From contig JAZAYU010000127.1 in the NCBI GenBank assembly GCA_038501625.1, forward strand, positions 1,178,001 to 1,242,000: 64,000 bases of DNA. The letters are read 5' to 3'. Below the pieces are notes generated by a model. The model was not told the DNA's origin, searched no databases, and was given only the letters and a program-made list of their open reading frames with translations. Every line of letters begins with the position of its first letter. The first letter of the stretch is position 1. The position numbers and the translations under genes were made by a program. Below are positions 13,674 through 24,882 of this stretch, in pieces. The DNA comes from Corbicula japonica. Lineage: Eukaryota > Mollusca > Bivalvia > Venerida > Cyrenidae.

Positions 13674-13868
13674 CAGGGGTTCCATTTGACCTTGGAGATG
13701 ACCCATTGACCCTTGAAATTTCCAAAATGCCTTATTTTGACCCCCAGGATTTTAGCTGAAGGGTCATCATTTTTTCCTTTAATTAGGGGTATCTTAGGCT
13801 TAAAATTGAGTGAATCCCTTGACAATGGACACAATGACCTTGAGATTCAGCAGCTAGTGGAACCCCTG
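13674..13868. repeat. 195-bp MITE
   Basis: Terminal inverted repeats CAGGGGTTCCA (13674-13684; complement at 13858-13868) with additional partial dyad (TGACCTTG and its relatives) inside. Noncoding. Confidence 0.6.
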
Positions 13869-14478
13869 AATGAACTAATACATACTGTGGTATTATATTT
13901 TGTCATGGTTTAATTTTCGCGTATTTGGCGCTTCGGCAAGAGTGCGAAATCAAACCCTAGCGAAATCAAAGCCTTGAATATTTAGTCTTATAAGAATAAT
14001 ATGACTGTGCAATTTTATAACAGAGCGAAGATGTCATGTATGTCTTTTGCGCGAATTTTTCCACTTAAAAATTAAATGATACCACAGTAGTTCAGTTGAT
14101 ATCCTTTCTCTTGGTAATCCATTCCAAAACTTAGTACATGTATTTGAATCAGTATTTGAAGCATTTTAGGTTTCATATCACCCGAATATACAAAACTAAG
14201 CTCCTTTCCCCTTGATTGTCTGCAGTTGATGGATCATTCATAGCTTTTTTCTTTTGTCCTTCATTTTTCCAAAGATTTTTTTGAACTGCATTTTGGCTCA
14301 AAAGAGATACAGATCTTTTTTATCAATGAAAGTGCTGTGATGACTTTGGACTAGCAGCAAACACTGAAAACTGAATTTCAAGCAAATAATATTGTCAGCT
14401 TTTTATAACTTGACTCAAGATGACTAACAAGAGACTCAAGATGAATGTTAATTAGTAATGTTGTTATTCTGTTTGTAG

Positions 14479-14565
14479 AATGTTCTTGATGACTATGCTG
14501 GGATTCAACAGAGAATCCCTGATGAAGCAGCAACAACCACTGACCCGAGGATCACCCATATTGGG
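14479..14565 (+). other. Candidate orphan exon
   Basis: Acceptor-like TTTGTAG precedes an 87-bp open segment (29 codons, starts NVLDDYAGIQ, ends DPRITHIG) followed by GTATAT, a weak donor. The same frame reads on to a stop near 14684, so the donor may not be used. Protein not recognised. A third open segment after an acceptor at 15340 (TTTATTGCAG) contains in-frame stops. Together these might be relics of one gene. Confidence 0.22.
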
Positions 14566-15129
14566 GTATATTGCTTCGCACATGTTAGTCCGTCTGTAAC
14601 CAATCTTGTCCGATCAATAACTAGACAACAGCTTGACATACAGTTCTCGGATTTGGAAGATAGGTTAATCATTACCAGTACATGACCCCTATTGATTTTG
14701 AGGTCAGTAGGTCAACTGTCATGGTCATAGTGACCTTCAATAAAAATAACAGCAGATAACTATCCAATTGGCATTTGGGGCATATGTGTTTTACTAACAT
14801 CTCTTGTTCTTATTCTATTTTAAGCATGTGAGTAACAATAAAATCTTGATTCCCCAATTTTAATTAAAATATTTTAACAGCTTCCCAATTTGGGAAACAT
14901 TCCCAATGCTAAATAAGTAGATTTATTACCTATTTTAGGATTATACATGACTATATTTAAAACCATATAACCTTCGTAACCGAATTAATATAAGTTTTTT
15001 CCAAATTTGACAATTTTTCTGACACAAATGTGATGTCCATGAACCTGATCTTCAGCAAATCTGTCCATGGACAGTGTCCATGGAATGCATGGACAATCTA
15101 CAGCTGGGTCTGTGTTAAATTTTGGATGA

Positions 15130-15285
15130 GGGCCCAAGATCATAAAACTGAGATTGGAGACAAGTCTTAGAGCTCTAGCTTTTGATTTGTCCATTTAGAG
15201 ACTTGGTTAAATTTTAACCGATGAGATGCTTGGCATTTGAGACTGGTCTCCAGTTTCAGTTTTGTTTTATGATCTTGGGGCCCAG
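15130..15285. repeat. Decayed foldback MITE (same family as 23933-24060)
   Basis: Left arm GGCCCAAGATCATAAAACTG and right arm containing TTTTATGATCTTGGGGCC are imperfect reverse complements, as are the GGAGAC/GTCTCC segments inside. The loop is larger and more degraded than in the copy at 23.9 kb. Confidence 0.65.
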
Positions 15286-15696
15286 GCCTCTAATGACTTA
15301 AACATTAATGTTGTTGTTACTAGTGTCCCATTTATTGCAGGATTGACTGTTCATGGCTTCATGGAAAAGAGAGCATCTTCAAAATCCAACACCAAGAGAA
15401 GCATCAAGCTCTTCAAGACTAATAAGCTGAACATACCATAGACATGCATTCAGGGGTTGCCAGTTTCATTCTTTCTGGGAGTGTTAATTCTGAAAGTGCA
15501 AGTGTGAAAACTTCTAAGTGGAAATAGAATGGATCTGAAAGAGAGAAGATTTCAAACAGAACTAAGGATGTGACAACTACAAATACGGCTATCAAAAGTG
15601 ATGAGGAAAAATCCAACGGTGAAAAGAGATCAAAATTTGAAGAGGTGATGACGAACAAGATGTTAAATTTATTTGATTTTGCTGAATAGTATTTCT

Positions 15697-18600
15697 AATT
15701 AAGGAGTGAATCGATATTTGATGGTTTTCATTAGGTTACGGAAAACAGTTGGGTTGTTTAAAGTGTGTGAAGCCCTTCGTGCTTCACATGTACTGGAAAT
15801 TCTATTGCTGACAATGTACAAATGTTTCGCAACACTGAGGTAAATCAAACAACTAACAAGTATGGAAAAAACATTATTGATCTTTGTATAGGCTCACAAA
15901 TGAGAATTCTTAATGGTAGAACCCTAGGTGACTCCATTGGAAGAGCGACCTATTTTGGTTATAATGGAATTGCTATTGATGATTATTGTCTATGTAGTTC
16001 GACAATGCTTAAAGATATACTCCATTTAATCATGAATTTCATCCAGATCTATCGGACCACTGCAAGATATCTGTAACTGTACAATCTTACCATAAACCCC
16101 AGGAAAACTATGATTTAAGACCATTACCTCGCACCTTTAAATGGTCTACTTTAAATGAGACAAACTTTCGTGCAAAACTTAATAAGCATAAACTTGAAAA
16201 TATCGCCCAAAACATTGAAAGATTACAGAGTAACAAGATGTTGATGATATTTTGATCAATATTAATGATATCTTTTATGAAGCAAGTTTTGGTATTAACA
16301 ACAAACCGTCATCTAAACACAAACATAAAAAGCATAGGAAGGCAAAAAATAAATGGTATGATTCTGATTGCCAAACCCAGTATAGACATGTTAAATATTT
16401 GAGTCGTCAATTAACAAATGAACCATGAAATGAATATTTACGCAAAAAGGTTTGGTATGAACAAAAGCAATACAAAAAATTGACTCGTAAAAAATATAGA
16501 CTATTCAAAAGTAAATTAGTTGGCAGTCTTTTAGACATAGGAGATAAAAACCCTTCTTCATTTTGGAAAACAATTGATATGCTAAGAGACAAGTGTAGTG
16601 ATGATCCATCCACAAACCTAACTCCAAGTCAGTGGACAGATTACTTCAACAAACTACTTAACACTGACCAAAGAAATAATTATGATGAAACTGATAACAA
16701 TGTAGAATGTAAATATTAGTACTGAATCCTTGAATACGAAAATTACTACTGAAGAAGTATTAAAAGTAGCTAAATTAATTAAATGCAAAACTTCATGCGG
16801 GATTGATGAAATTACAAATAATATGTTAAAGGTGTCTTGCTTGTCTTATCCTGAAATTTATGTTAAACTCTTTAACCTCATACTTGAAACTGGTATTTAC
16901 CCCACCATATGGACAGAAAACATTATAAAGCCTCTGTTCAAAGGTGGAAATTTTAATGATCCTTCCAACTACAAAGGAATTGCCTTATCAAGTTGTTTTG
17001 CAAAATTCTTCTTAAAGATCCTTTGCAATAGACTAGATACGTATCTCGAAGACAATGACATCATCTGTAAAGAACAGATAGGCTTTAAAAAAGGATGTTG
17101 CACAAGTGATCATGTGCTTACTCTCAAAACCCCAGTTGATAAAGCCTTTAAAAAGTCGTCAAAGCTATATTGCTGTTTTGTTGATATGAAAAAGGCATTC
17201 GATCTCGTTAACAGAAATGCACTTTTTCATAAATTAAACAAATACAATGTTAAAGGGAAATTTCATCAGAATTCTAATGAATATGTACAACAATGTCTCA
17301 TACTCTGTAAAACTTAAAGGTGGACTGACAAGTAAACTTGATTCAAAAGTTGGAGTAAAACAAGGCTGTATCTTAAGCCCGACCCTTTTCTCAGTACACT
17401 TAAATGATTTAGTTAACATCTTTGATGATTCTTGTGACCCTGTAGAATTCCAAGACATTAAACTATCTTGTCTTCTGTATGCTGATGACATCGTCATACT
17501 ATCAGAAACCAGTTCAGGTCTTCAGTCATGTCTTGATAAACTAAATGTGTATTGTAATAAGTGGAACTTAACAGTTAACCATGAAAAATCAAATACCGGT
17601 ATAATGATTTTCAATAAAGCAGGCCGCACTATTAAAAACGTAAAGTTTGTGTATGCTGGAATAGAACTTTGTATTATTGATGAATACAAGTATCTTGGCA
17701 TAATATTTAAACCTTCTGGTGTTTTGACCCAGTACTAAACATTTGTGTAACAAAGCATTAAAAGCTTTATTTTGCATAAGAAAACAGTTACTTTCTGACT
17801 ACAATAATGTTTTACCACATTTAAAACTATTTGAAGCTTGTATTAAACCAATTCTGTTATACTGTAGTGAAGTTTGTACTTTAGATTCTATGGTGCACAC
17901 AAATTATGAGATTGAAAGAAGGTTTCATTTATATGAAGCTGAAAAAATTCAGATCAAATTTTGTAAAATGCTTCTTGGTGTAAATAAAGCTGCAGTCAAT
18001 ATGGCAGTATTAATTGAACTAGGTGCTTTTCCTATTTACATTCAGGGTCTTAACAACTCAGTTGGCTTTTGGCACATTATTTTAGCAAGTAAGAGCAGTT
18101 CAATTGTTCATAAAGCATATCATACCAGTATTGGATTAACTAGAGGTTTTGGTTCTTACATTAAAACAATGTTAACCAAAATAGGTTTGCAACATATATG
18201 GCAAAATCAGAGCACTTTCTCCATAAAAAGGTTACGTTCTGCAATTTTTACAAGATTAAAAGAGCGATTCATTACATTTTGGCAGAAATATTAAAACAAA
18301 ATATGAATTAGAAAAATATTTGTTAGTTAATGCTGACAGAAAAGCAGTATCCACTTTTGTCAAATTAAGAATAAGTAATAGCAATTTGTTAATTGAAAAA
18401 GGACGCCACCTAAATATCCCTTTAGAGGAGCGTACCTGTCCTCTTTGTAAATTAGATGTTGAAGATGAGATACACTTTGTTTTGAAATGTAATGAGCTGC
18501 ATACAGAAAGGAATAATATGGTTAATCTGTTGAATGACTGTGTACCATCATTTAGTTTACTTAATGATGGAGAGAAATTGCAATTTATTTTAGGCATTTC

Positions 18601-18965
18601 ATGTACTGACAGTGATATTTTAAAAACATGCATTTACAGCATTCATAATTTATATCCATTAAGACTTGTCAAAGTTATCATAGGGCTATGTTTATAGCTT
18701 AACAAGCAAGCACTGTTACGGAATGGAAATCCACATACTGGATTAACAATCTCCGCTTGTTGTATATTTCTCTATTTATTACTTTTGATTATAACTACAT
18801 GAATATGCATTGTATGTTTGTATTGTCTTCGTACTGTTGTGGTAACAATCCTGTTTGTTTGGATTTAAACCAATAAAATGATTTGATTGGATTTGATTTG
18901 TACTTTAAACAATCCAACTGTTTTTCATACCCAAATGAAAACCATCAAATATCGATTCAATTCTT
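15697..18965. repeat. Palindromic MITE split by a LINE insertion
   Basis: Arm 15697-15766 (ATCGATATTTGATGG ... GTTTAAAG) is the reverse complement of 18901-18965. A short hairpin TGTGAAGC/GCTTCACA sits at 15766-15788, the apparent centre of the original element. TGTACT is duplicated at 15789-15794 and 18899-18904, so the pre-insertion palindrome can be read by removing 15795-18898 and one copy of that hexamer. Confidence 0.8.
15795..18898 (+). mobile_element. Decayed non-LTR retrotransposon (endonuclease-RT-zinc tail)
   Basis: Plus-strand remains in frame-shifted pieces: the end of an apurinic-type endonuclease (about 15822-16076, with LNGRTLGDSIGR), a linker region (16100-16720), reverse transcriptase in two frames (16730-17317 and 17247-17738) with FVDMKKAFD, the SPTLFS-type turn and the catalytic YADD box, a thumb region (17743-18294), and a C-terminal CPLC-x7-H-x4-C zinc motif (18320-18697). 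Several frameshifts and internal stops make it non-functional. No RNase H is seen. The 3' end is a GATTTGATTGGATTTGATTT tail. Flanked by a 6-bp TGTACT target duplication. Clade not assigned (CR1/L2/Jockey-like groups possible). Confidence 0.9.
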
Positions 18966-18970
18966 ATATT

Positions 18971-20305
18971 TACACTTATAAATACTCTCATAAATATAGA
19001 AATTATTAAAATAATTCATGATATTATGGCCTTTTAGAATGGCTGTTGGAACAGCCATGTTGGCGACATAGTGAATGACGGCACGCTTTTTCGCATCAAC
19101 TCAAGGCAAAACGTGCGTGCTCGGCGACGTCACACATCAAAACATTGTGAAATGACCAATAAATTGTGTATGGTTCTACTGAAGCCACGCCTTTAAAAGT
19201 AATATGTCACACTGTTTACCATCAGAAATTATGATTCATTAGATGAATAAGACTTTATTGTCCAACAACATTGACCTGGCATCTCATTAAATTTCGTAAA
19301 GGTCATAGGAAAAACACTGGTATATACATGTAACCAGAGAACAAATTGATATAATTGTTCACTCCGAACGTCATTGAGTTGTTGGGTATAGCAGTGATCG
19401 TCAGATAAGATTAGTTTCTGAAAATAGCACCGACTGATAAGCCGTTGAGAAAGGTAGTACAAACAATCGATGCTGTACTACCATCAGCAGTGCATACACA
19501 ATGACAAAAAAGAAAGTTTTCAAGAAAAAATCAGACTCAGAAAAATAACAATTCGGTATTGTTGTTATGGACAATATCATAATGACAGTTGATATGCTGA
19601 TCGACCACATATGCAAGAAGTAAATTGGATTTATGAAAATGACGATATGTAATCATTTATAAGACAGAGCTTTACATGTAAGGTATACATCATAATCAGA
19701 TGTTATATTATCTAAAGGCTTTTTAAGTACCCAGGGCTAAGCACCGTGGACAGTAATATGTATTCCCATTACTGCCCATGAACAGGCTCAATCAACCCGA
19801 GACTGCAATATTTTAATATATGTCGTGTTTTGCGGCTTTCGAAGTTTTCTTTTCATCAATTTATAAACATATCCCACCGCTTGCTGTTTATTGTACACTA
19901 GCTTCTAGTCTGATAATAAGTTTGCTTGTCTTTTTTATATTTTTTCATGCAACTACCACATGTTTATTAAAGCCGGTCTATTTTCTATCTCACTGCATTG
20001 AGAGAGATGCTGTATTATCAGTTCATAGAGGGATGTAGACTTCCTAAAGATTAAGAGAACTGTTGGAAATTTAAGAAAATAAAATACTTCATCGCCTAAA
20101 TTCCAAGCTTATTGTACACAACATGTGCATTTGAACCCATGATAATGTTCTTGACATAATCACCATTGTAGACGCATATAATTGTTATTAAACTTTTTTG
20201 GCAACAAGCTTAAAATCCATATGAACTGTGGTTCGTAATGCCTGTCTCGGAGCTCTTTTATTTGCAATTACGGCGCAATTTAACGCTTCGCTCGGTGGGT
20301 ACGGC
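18971..20305. other. No recognised features
   Basis: AT-rich. A small hairpin ATGGCTGT/ACAGCCAT near 19038-19057 is the only local structure noticed. Confidence 0.45.
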
Positions 20306-20309
20306 TTTC

Positions 20310-20515
20310 ATCCCTTGTGTAACTAGTTTAGATCCACATCAACCAGAACATCTTATGATCAGGGTCTACAATAGTGCTTTTGATATGTTATCATGCATGG
20401 GCATCAGGTTATTTATGACAAGTAGAAAACAGTCTAGATCCTGATCAGACTGCTCTGATGTGCAGAATTATCTTGATCTACACTGGTTACACGTAGTACA
20501 TAAGCCGTTTCCCAC
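20310..20515. repeat. GTGTAGATC-type MITE, diverged
   Basis: TAGATCCACATCAACCAG (about 20329) and CTTGATCTACACTGG (about 20473) are inverted partners, with GATCAGGGTCTAC and AGATCCTGATCAGA nested inside, as in the better copy at 21.5 kb. Confidence 0.6.
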
Positions 20516-20790
20516 GGAGTTAATGGTTAGAAAGCTTTGATTATGTATGGGACCAAAATCCAAGCTATTTCAACATTTTATTTATTTAATCAAGAATATC
20601 TATTACAGCATTTACTATATATACATTTATTTCATAAATACAGTGCATGTTCTTCTATTGTAAATTTAGCCTTCTGACTATTTACAGCTTTTACTTGTAT
20701 ACTATCTGCCTTTATTGTTAAAAGTTGCTTGTACTACCTTTGGCTTTTTGTGTACCACGTGGTGCGCAAACCACGTGTTGATTACGTTAT

Positions 20791-20855
20791 CGCCGATCAC
20801 TGCTATTGGTATACATGCCGGACTAGGGATCTGATGGTCTCTGGTTCGAATCCTT
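20791..20855 (+). repeat. tRNA-like fragment with box B
   Basis: Contains a D-arm-like TATTGGTATAC, a possible anticodon hairpin around CTAGGGA, and a good box B GGTTCGAATCC (20842-20852). The T-stem and acceptor stem do not pair, so I read it as a tRNA pseudogene or SINE head. A CCACGTGGTGCG/CCACGTG near-palindrome lies just upstream (20756-20778). Confidence 0.3.
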
Positions 20856-20869
20856 ACAAACAATATTTT

Positions 20870-21500
20870 ATAAAAATACACATTTTTTCTTTTACTTTTA
20901 AAAATTCATTTGAAATCGTTTTACTACTCGTACATCTGGTTTTAGAGTACCCTTTGAATAGTGTTTTTCTACAATTTTATTTGTGACATTATGCAACCGT
21001 ATAGGCTATAAATGCATTTTACTTTAGCCCATACACGCAAAATATTCAGTTATAAAATAGTTCACACTACACCGGTAGTTTACATAGAAAAATAACAGTA
21101 TATACAAGTTTTAAAAGAATGGAAATTTGAGAATTAAAATAAAAACAAAAGTGGCTAAAACATTAATAAGAACCCACAAGTTTACGTCTTTATTCTCGAA
21201 TTTAAACACTTTTACCGACTGCGCTAAGCGGGCTTCTTACATTTTGTAGCTTATTAAAATTGGTTATACATAACATACCGATTTAAATTTAGATCATAAA
21301 GTTTACGAAATATACCGACTACGGGGTCAAATTCAAGAGTGCCAGGTCAATGTTGTTGGACAATTATCTTAGAGGATCAAGTTGAAGTGAAAATATTTGT
21401 GCTTGTTAACTGTTCAGTTGTGCTAGGAACAATGTCATTGTTAAGGATTAGCAAAATTTATATATAAACTGTTGAATGTTATATTTTTCTCAGTACCTTT
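20870..21500. other. No recognised features
   Basis: AT-rich intergenic DNA; nothing supported. Confidence 0.4.
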
Positions 21501-21504
21501 GCAA

Positions 21505-21745
21505 GAATGGTTGTAAACCGTTTCCTTCATATATACACATTTTTACGCATGTGCGACCAGTGTAGATCCAGATCAGCTGGCACATATGTGCCGTCTGATC
21601 AGGATCTGCACTGGTCGCTTTTTGGTCAGAAATAACCTAATAAATCAAATAGCGAACAGTGCAGATCCTGATCAGATGGCATGGATGTGCATGCTGATCT
21701 GGATCTACACTGTTCGCCCATGCCATAAAGGTGTGTATACAGAGG
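21505..21745. repeat. GTGTAGATC-type nested foldback MITE (best copy)
   Basis: Outer pair: GTGTAGATCCAGATCAG (about 21560) with CTGATCTGGATCTACAC (about 21695). Inner pair: CTGATCAGGATCTGCACTG with CAGTGCAGATCCTGATCAG. Centre contains TTTTTGGTCAGAAATAA. The right edge ends GAGGAAAGGGTTAA, the complement of the TTAACCCTTTACTCC-like left edge seen in other copies, suggesting TTAA-type ends. At least ten more copies or fragments lie in this window. No coding capacity. Confidence 0.85.
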
Positions 21746-21984
21746 AAAGGGTTAAATTAGATCTTATTTTTTGTTTTTTTATTGTTTTAAGAAATTGCTC
21801 AGATGGAAATGTTCTATAAATAATTATTGATACAGAAGTTTGCACTTGTTGAATTCATATTTGAATTTGTAATGTCATAAATAATAAATGAACATTGCTT
21901 ATAATTAATTATTGCATTGTCTTGAATACAATAGTTTTATACATGTTCCGTGAGCAGTTGATCATTATATATATATTACACAAT

Positions 21985-22050
21985 ATAGATGTGCCAGCTG
22001 ATCTTGATCAACACTGTTCACACAAGAGATAAACCCAATATCCCATGGAG
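21985..22050. repeat. GTGTAGATC-type MITE fragment
   Basis: Short piece with GTGCCAGCTGATCTTGATC and a CCCATGGAGTAA edge. Confidence 0.5.
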
Positions 22051-22129
22051 TAATGTGTTAAGAAGTTTAAATTACACATTCCATGATCTTTTATATTTTA
22101 CTGTATGCTTTTATTTTGTTTATGCTTTG

Positions 22130-22365
22130 AACCCTTTACTCCATATTTAAGCCTTTTTACGCATTTTCGACAAGTGTATTACTGAATCTAGTTCAGCCGG
22201 CACATCCGTGCCGTCCAATCAGGATCTGCACTGTTCACTTTCTGGTCAGAAATAACGTAATAGATCAAAGGGTGATCCTGATCGACCAGCACATCTATTT
22301 GATCTGGATCTACCCTATTTGCACATGCAAATAAAGGGGAATATATTATGAAGGAAAGTGTTAAA
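22130..22365. repeat. GTGTAGATC-type MITE
   Basis: Begins ACCCTTTACTCCATA, contains CCAATCAGGATCTGCACTG and TTTCTGGTCAGAAATAACG, ends GAAGGAAAGTGTTAA. Near full length. Confidence 0.75.
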
Positions 22366-22369
22366 TAAG

Positions 22370-23780
22370 ATTCCTGTTAATCTACATTATGCACAGCATC
22401 AGTTAAGATGGATCAGAATTGTTATTGTTTACTTGTGTAGATTTTGGGTTGCTCTCAATATGGGTCTAGGTGGTGTGGAAATTTGCTGTGTTTGGTTTCA
22501 TAACAATTATTGTGGTGTTTGGTGGCTTTCAAAGCTCCCTCTTCATCTATTTAATTAATACAATGTGGGTCAAGAGGATAAAATGAGAATTCTGGACTGT
22601 TTCCAAAACGTGTAGCTCATATAGTATTTCAAAAGCTATAATTCAACTTACTTTTTCCTAGTACTTGGGATCTTTTTTCTTCAAAAATATTATTAGTTAT
22701 GTAATCAAATAATGTAGCTTTAAAACATCATTTATTAAGTAGTACTAATTGTTGCTGATTACATTATTAGCAGTAGTTGATTTGCCTCCAGTCATCTCTC
22801 AGCTAGAGAACATTACGTTGTAACTTCAAAACACAAGGAATCTTGTTTTCACATATTTAGGCACTTATGGTTGGTAATTTCCAGTTTTCGAGTGTTACCC
22901 ATTTTTGTCAAATTTTCTATTCTTTCTAAACAATTAAATAGAGGATATGTTTGTTTCAGTGAAATATTGTTTTTATTTCATGAGAGTGGTAATTACCCAG
23001 GTAGCATAGTTTTTTGCTGTTCATACAAAATTGATATTTCATTGGAACAAACACATTTTTTTTGGTCAACATGGTCAAAAAATGTGAAAAATTTGAACGG
23101 AAGGTACAGCTTCAAACAGTAAAAGTACCTATTTCATTTTGCTGAAGAAACTACCATATAATTCATTGGAAACAAGCTTGATAAAAGGATTGCATTTGAA
23201 ATATTAAAAGCTTTAAAGCTATTTTGATTTAAAAAAAAAGAACCTAAAGACATAAAAATGTCCACCTAACCTCAAATATCCAATTGACAGAAAGACTGAT
23301 CCTCAAAGTTGAGACAAAGCAAAGTTCTCTGACAAATTAGTCATCTGTCTCCATTTCTTATTTGCAAAGGGGAGTAATTTGAATACCCACATTTACTATC
23401 ATTACAATGCTTATTTCCCTTCTTGCATTATTTGAACATCTGTCAAATTTTGACTGTCATTATAATCATGCTGTAAATAATGATTATTTGTCTGACTTCC
23501 AGTCTCCTACTAACTGAATAAAGTCAGAAGAAAGATTAAAATTGAAAGTAAACATAGCAAGATCCCTTTAGAATGAATAAGTAGAATATCAACTCTGCAT
23601 CAAAAATACATTCTTATTAATACTCACAAATATTTGCTGTCAAAAAAGTAAGAACCATGGGTCATTTTGATTTCCCCGCCCTCCCAGATCATTTTTATAA
23701 GCTTTAACAGACAAACAAGAACTTTGAATAAGAACTAGCAGTGTTTGTAATCCTTTTGCCTAACTGGATTGTTTTAGTTC
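22370..23780. other. No recognised features
   Basis: AT-rich, no supported gene or clear repeat. Confidence 0.4.
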
Positions 23781-23784
23781 ATTC

Positions 23785-24110
23785 ATATGAACCCTTTACT
23801 CCATGGGATATGGCTGTTATCCCATGGGTTAACAGAATAAATTTAGACCAGGAGCTGCACTGTGTGCTATAGATTCATTAGGTTATTTTTGATAAAGATG
23901 AGACCTGTGCAGATCAAGATCAGTGCCCAAGGTTATAAAGCTGAGCATGGAAACCAGTCTCAAATCTCAAGCATCTGATTGGCTGAAATGGCGACCAGTC
24001 GCCATTTCAGCCAATCAGATGCTTGAGATTTGAGACTGGTTTCCATGCTCAGTTTTATAATCTCCAGCCCAGATGGCACAGATCTTCACTTGTCACACAG
24101 GTCTTAAATG
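23785..24110. repeat. GTGTAGATC-type MITE interrupted by another palindrome
   Basis: ACCCTTTACTCCATGG at the left, GCAGATCAAGATCAG near 23910, then the 128-bp foldback at 23933-24060, then CAGATGGCACAGATC resuming at about 24069. The host element is read on both sides of the insertion. Confidence 0.6.
23933..24060. repeat. Near-perfect 63-bp-arm palindrome (foldback MITE)
   Basis: Arms 23933-23995 and 23998-24060 pair with a single mismatch (23940/24053) and a 2-base spacer (CA). The centre reads ATGGCGAC-CA-GTCGCCAT. Ends resemble those of 15130-15285, so both belong to one foldback family. The lack of decay suggests recent insertion. Confidence 0.93.
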
Positions 24111-24169
24111 TGTATTAATATATATTAAGTTGTGGGTTAACCTAGAGAATATTGCCTTCACAGCTGATA

Positions 24170-24370
24170 TCTAAACCCTATACTCCATATATATGCCATT
24201 ATGACATAGGGGAACAGTGTACATCTAGGTTAGCCAGCACAAGCACATCCTTGTCGTCTGATCAGGGCCTGCACTGTTTGCTTTTTGGTCTGAAATAAAG
24301 TAATAAATCAAAAAGCAAACAGCGAAGATACTGATCAGATGGCATGGGTGGCACTACCAGTCTGTAGTAA
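24170..24370. repeat. GTGTAGATC-type MITE, diverged
   Basis: ACCCTATACTCCATATAT at the left, CTGATCAGGGCCTGCACTG, central TTTTTGGTCTGAAATAA, then CAAACAGCGAAGATACTG. A further fragment of the family is at 24555-24610. Confidence 0.65.
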
Positions 24371-24882
24371 GAAAAATCTTTAAGTATAGATCGTAAGTGA
24401 AAAAAAAATAAATATTGTCATAAAGCCACTTTTCATTTATTTTTCAAGTTATATCAACATAAGCTCAATTTAGCCTTTACAATAAACTATTTAAATAACA
24501 AGTAAGCTGTTAATATCAAAAATGTTCACACTATAATTTGATAACCATTTATCACATGCAACCAGTAGATCCAGATATGTGCACTCTGATCGAGATCTGG
24601 GATATAGACTCTATCCCATCGAGTAAATGTTTAAGAGAATTATCTGATTACTTCATATTATCCAGTTTAGTTAAAAGCATAAATTTATATTTTTGAAGTA
24701 ATAATAATTATGATAAAAAGAAGTCAACATTTTTCTAATAAATTTGATATTTTATGAACATGATGTGCAATCTGATCACTATTCTCTTTTAGAATGATTT
24801 GGTTATTTCTTACCAAGAGGTGACCTGTGTCACGTAAAGTTACATGGACTTTGATCTATGGAGCGACAGCTAAATTGTATGA

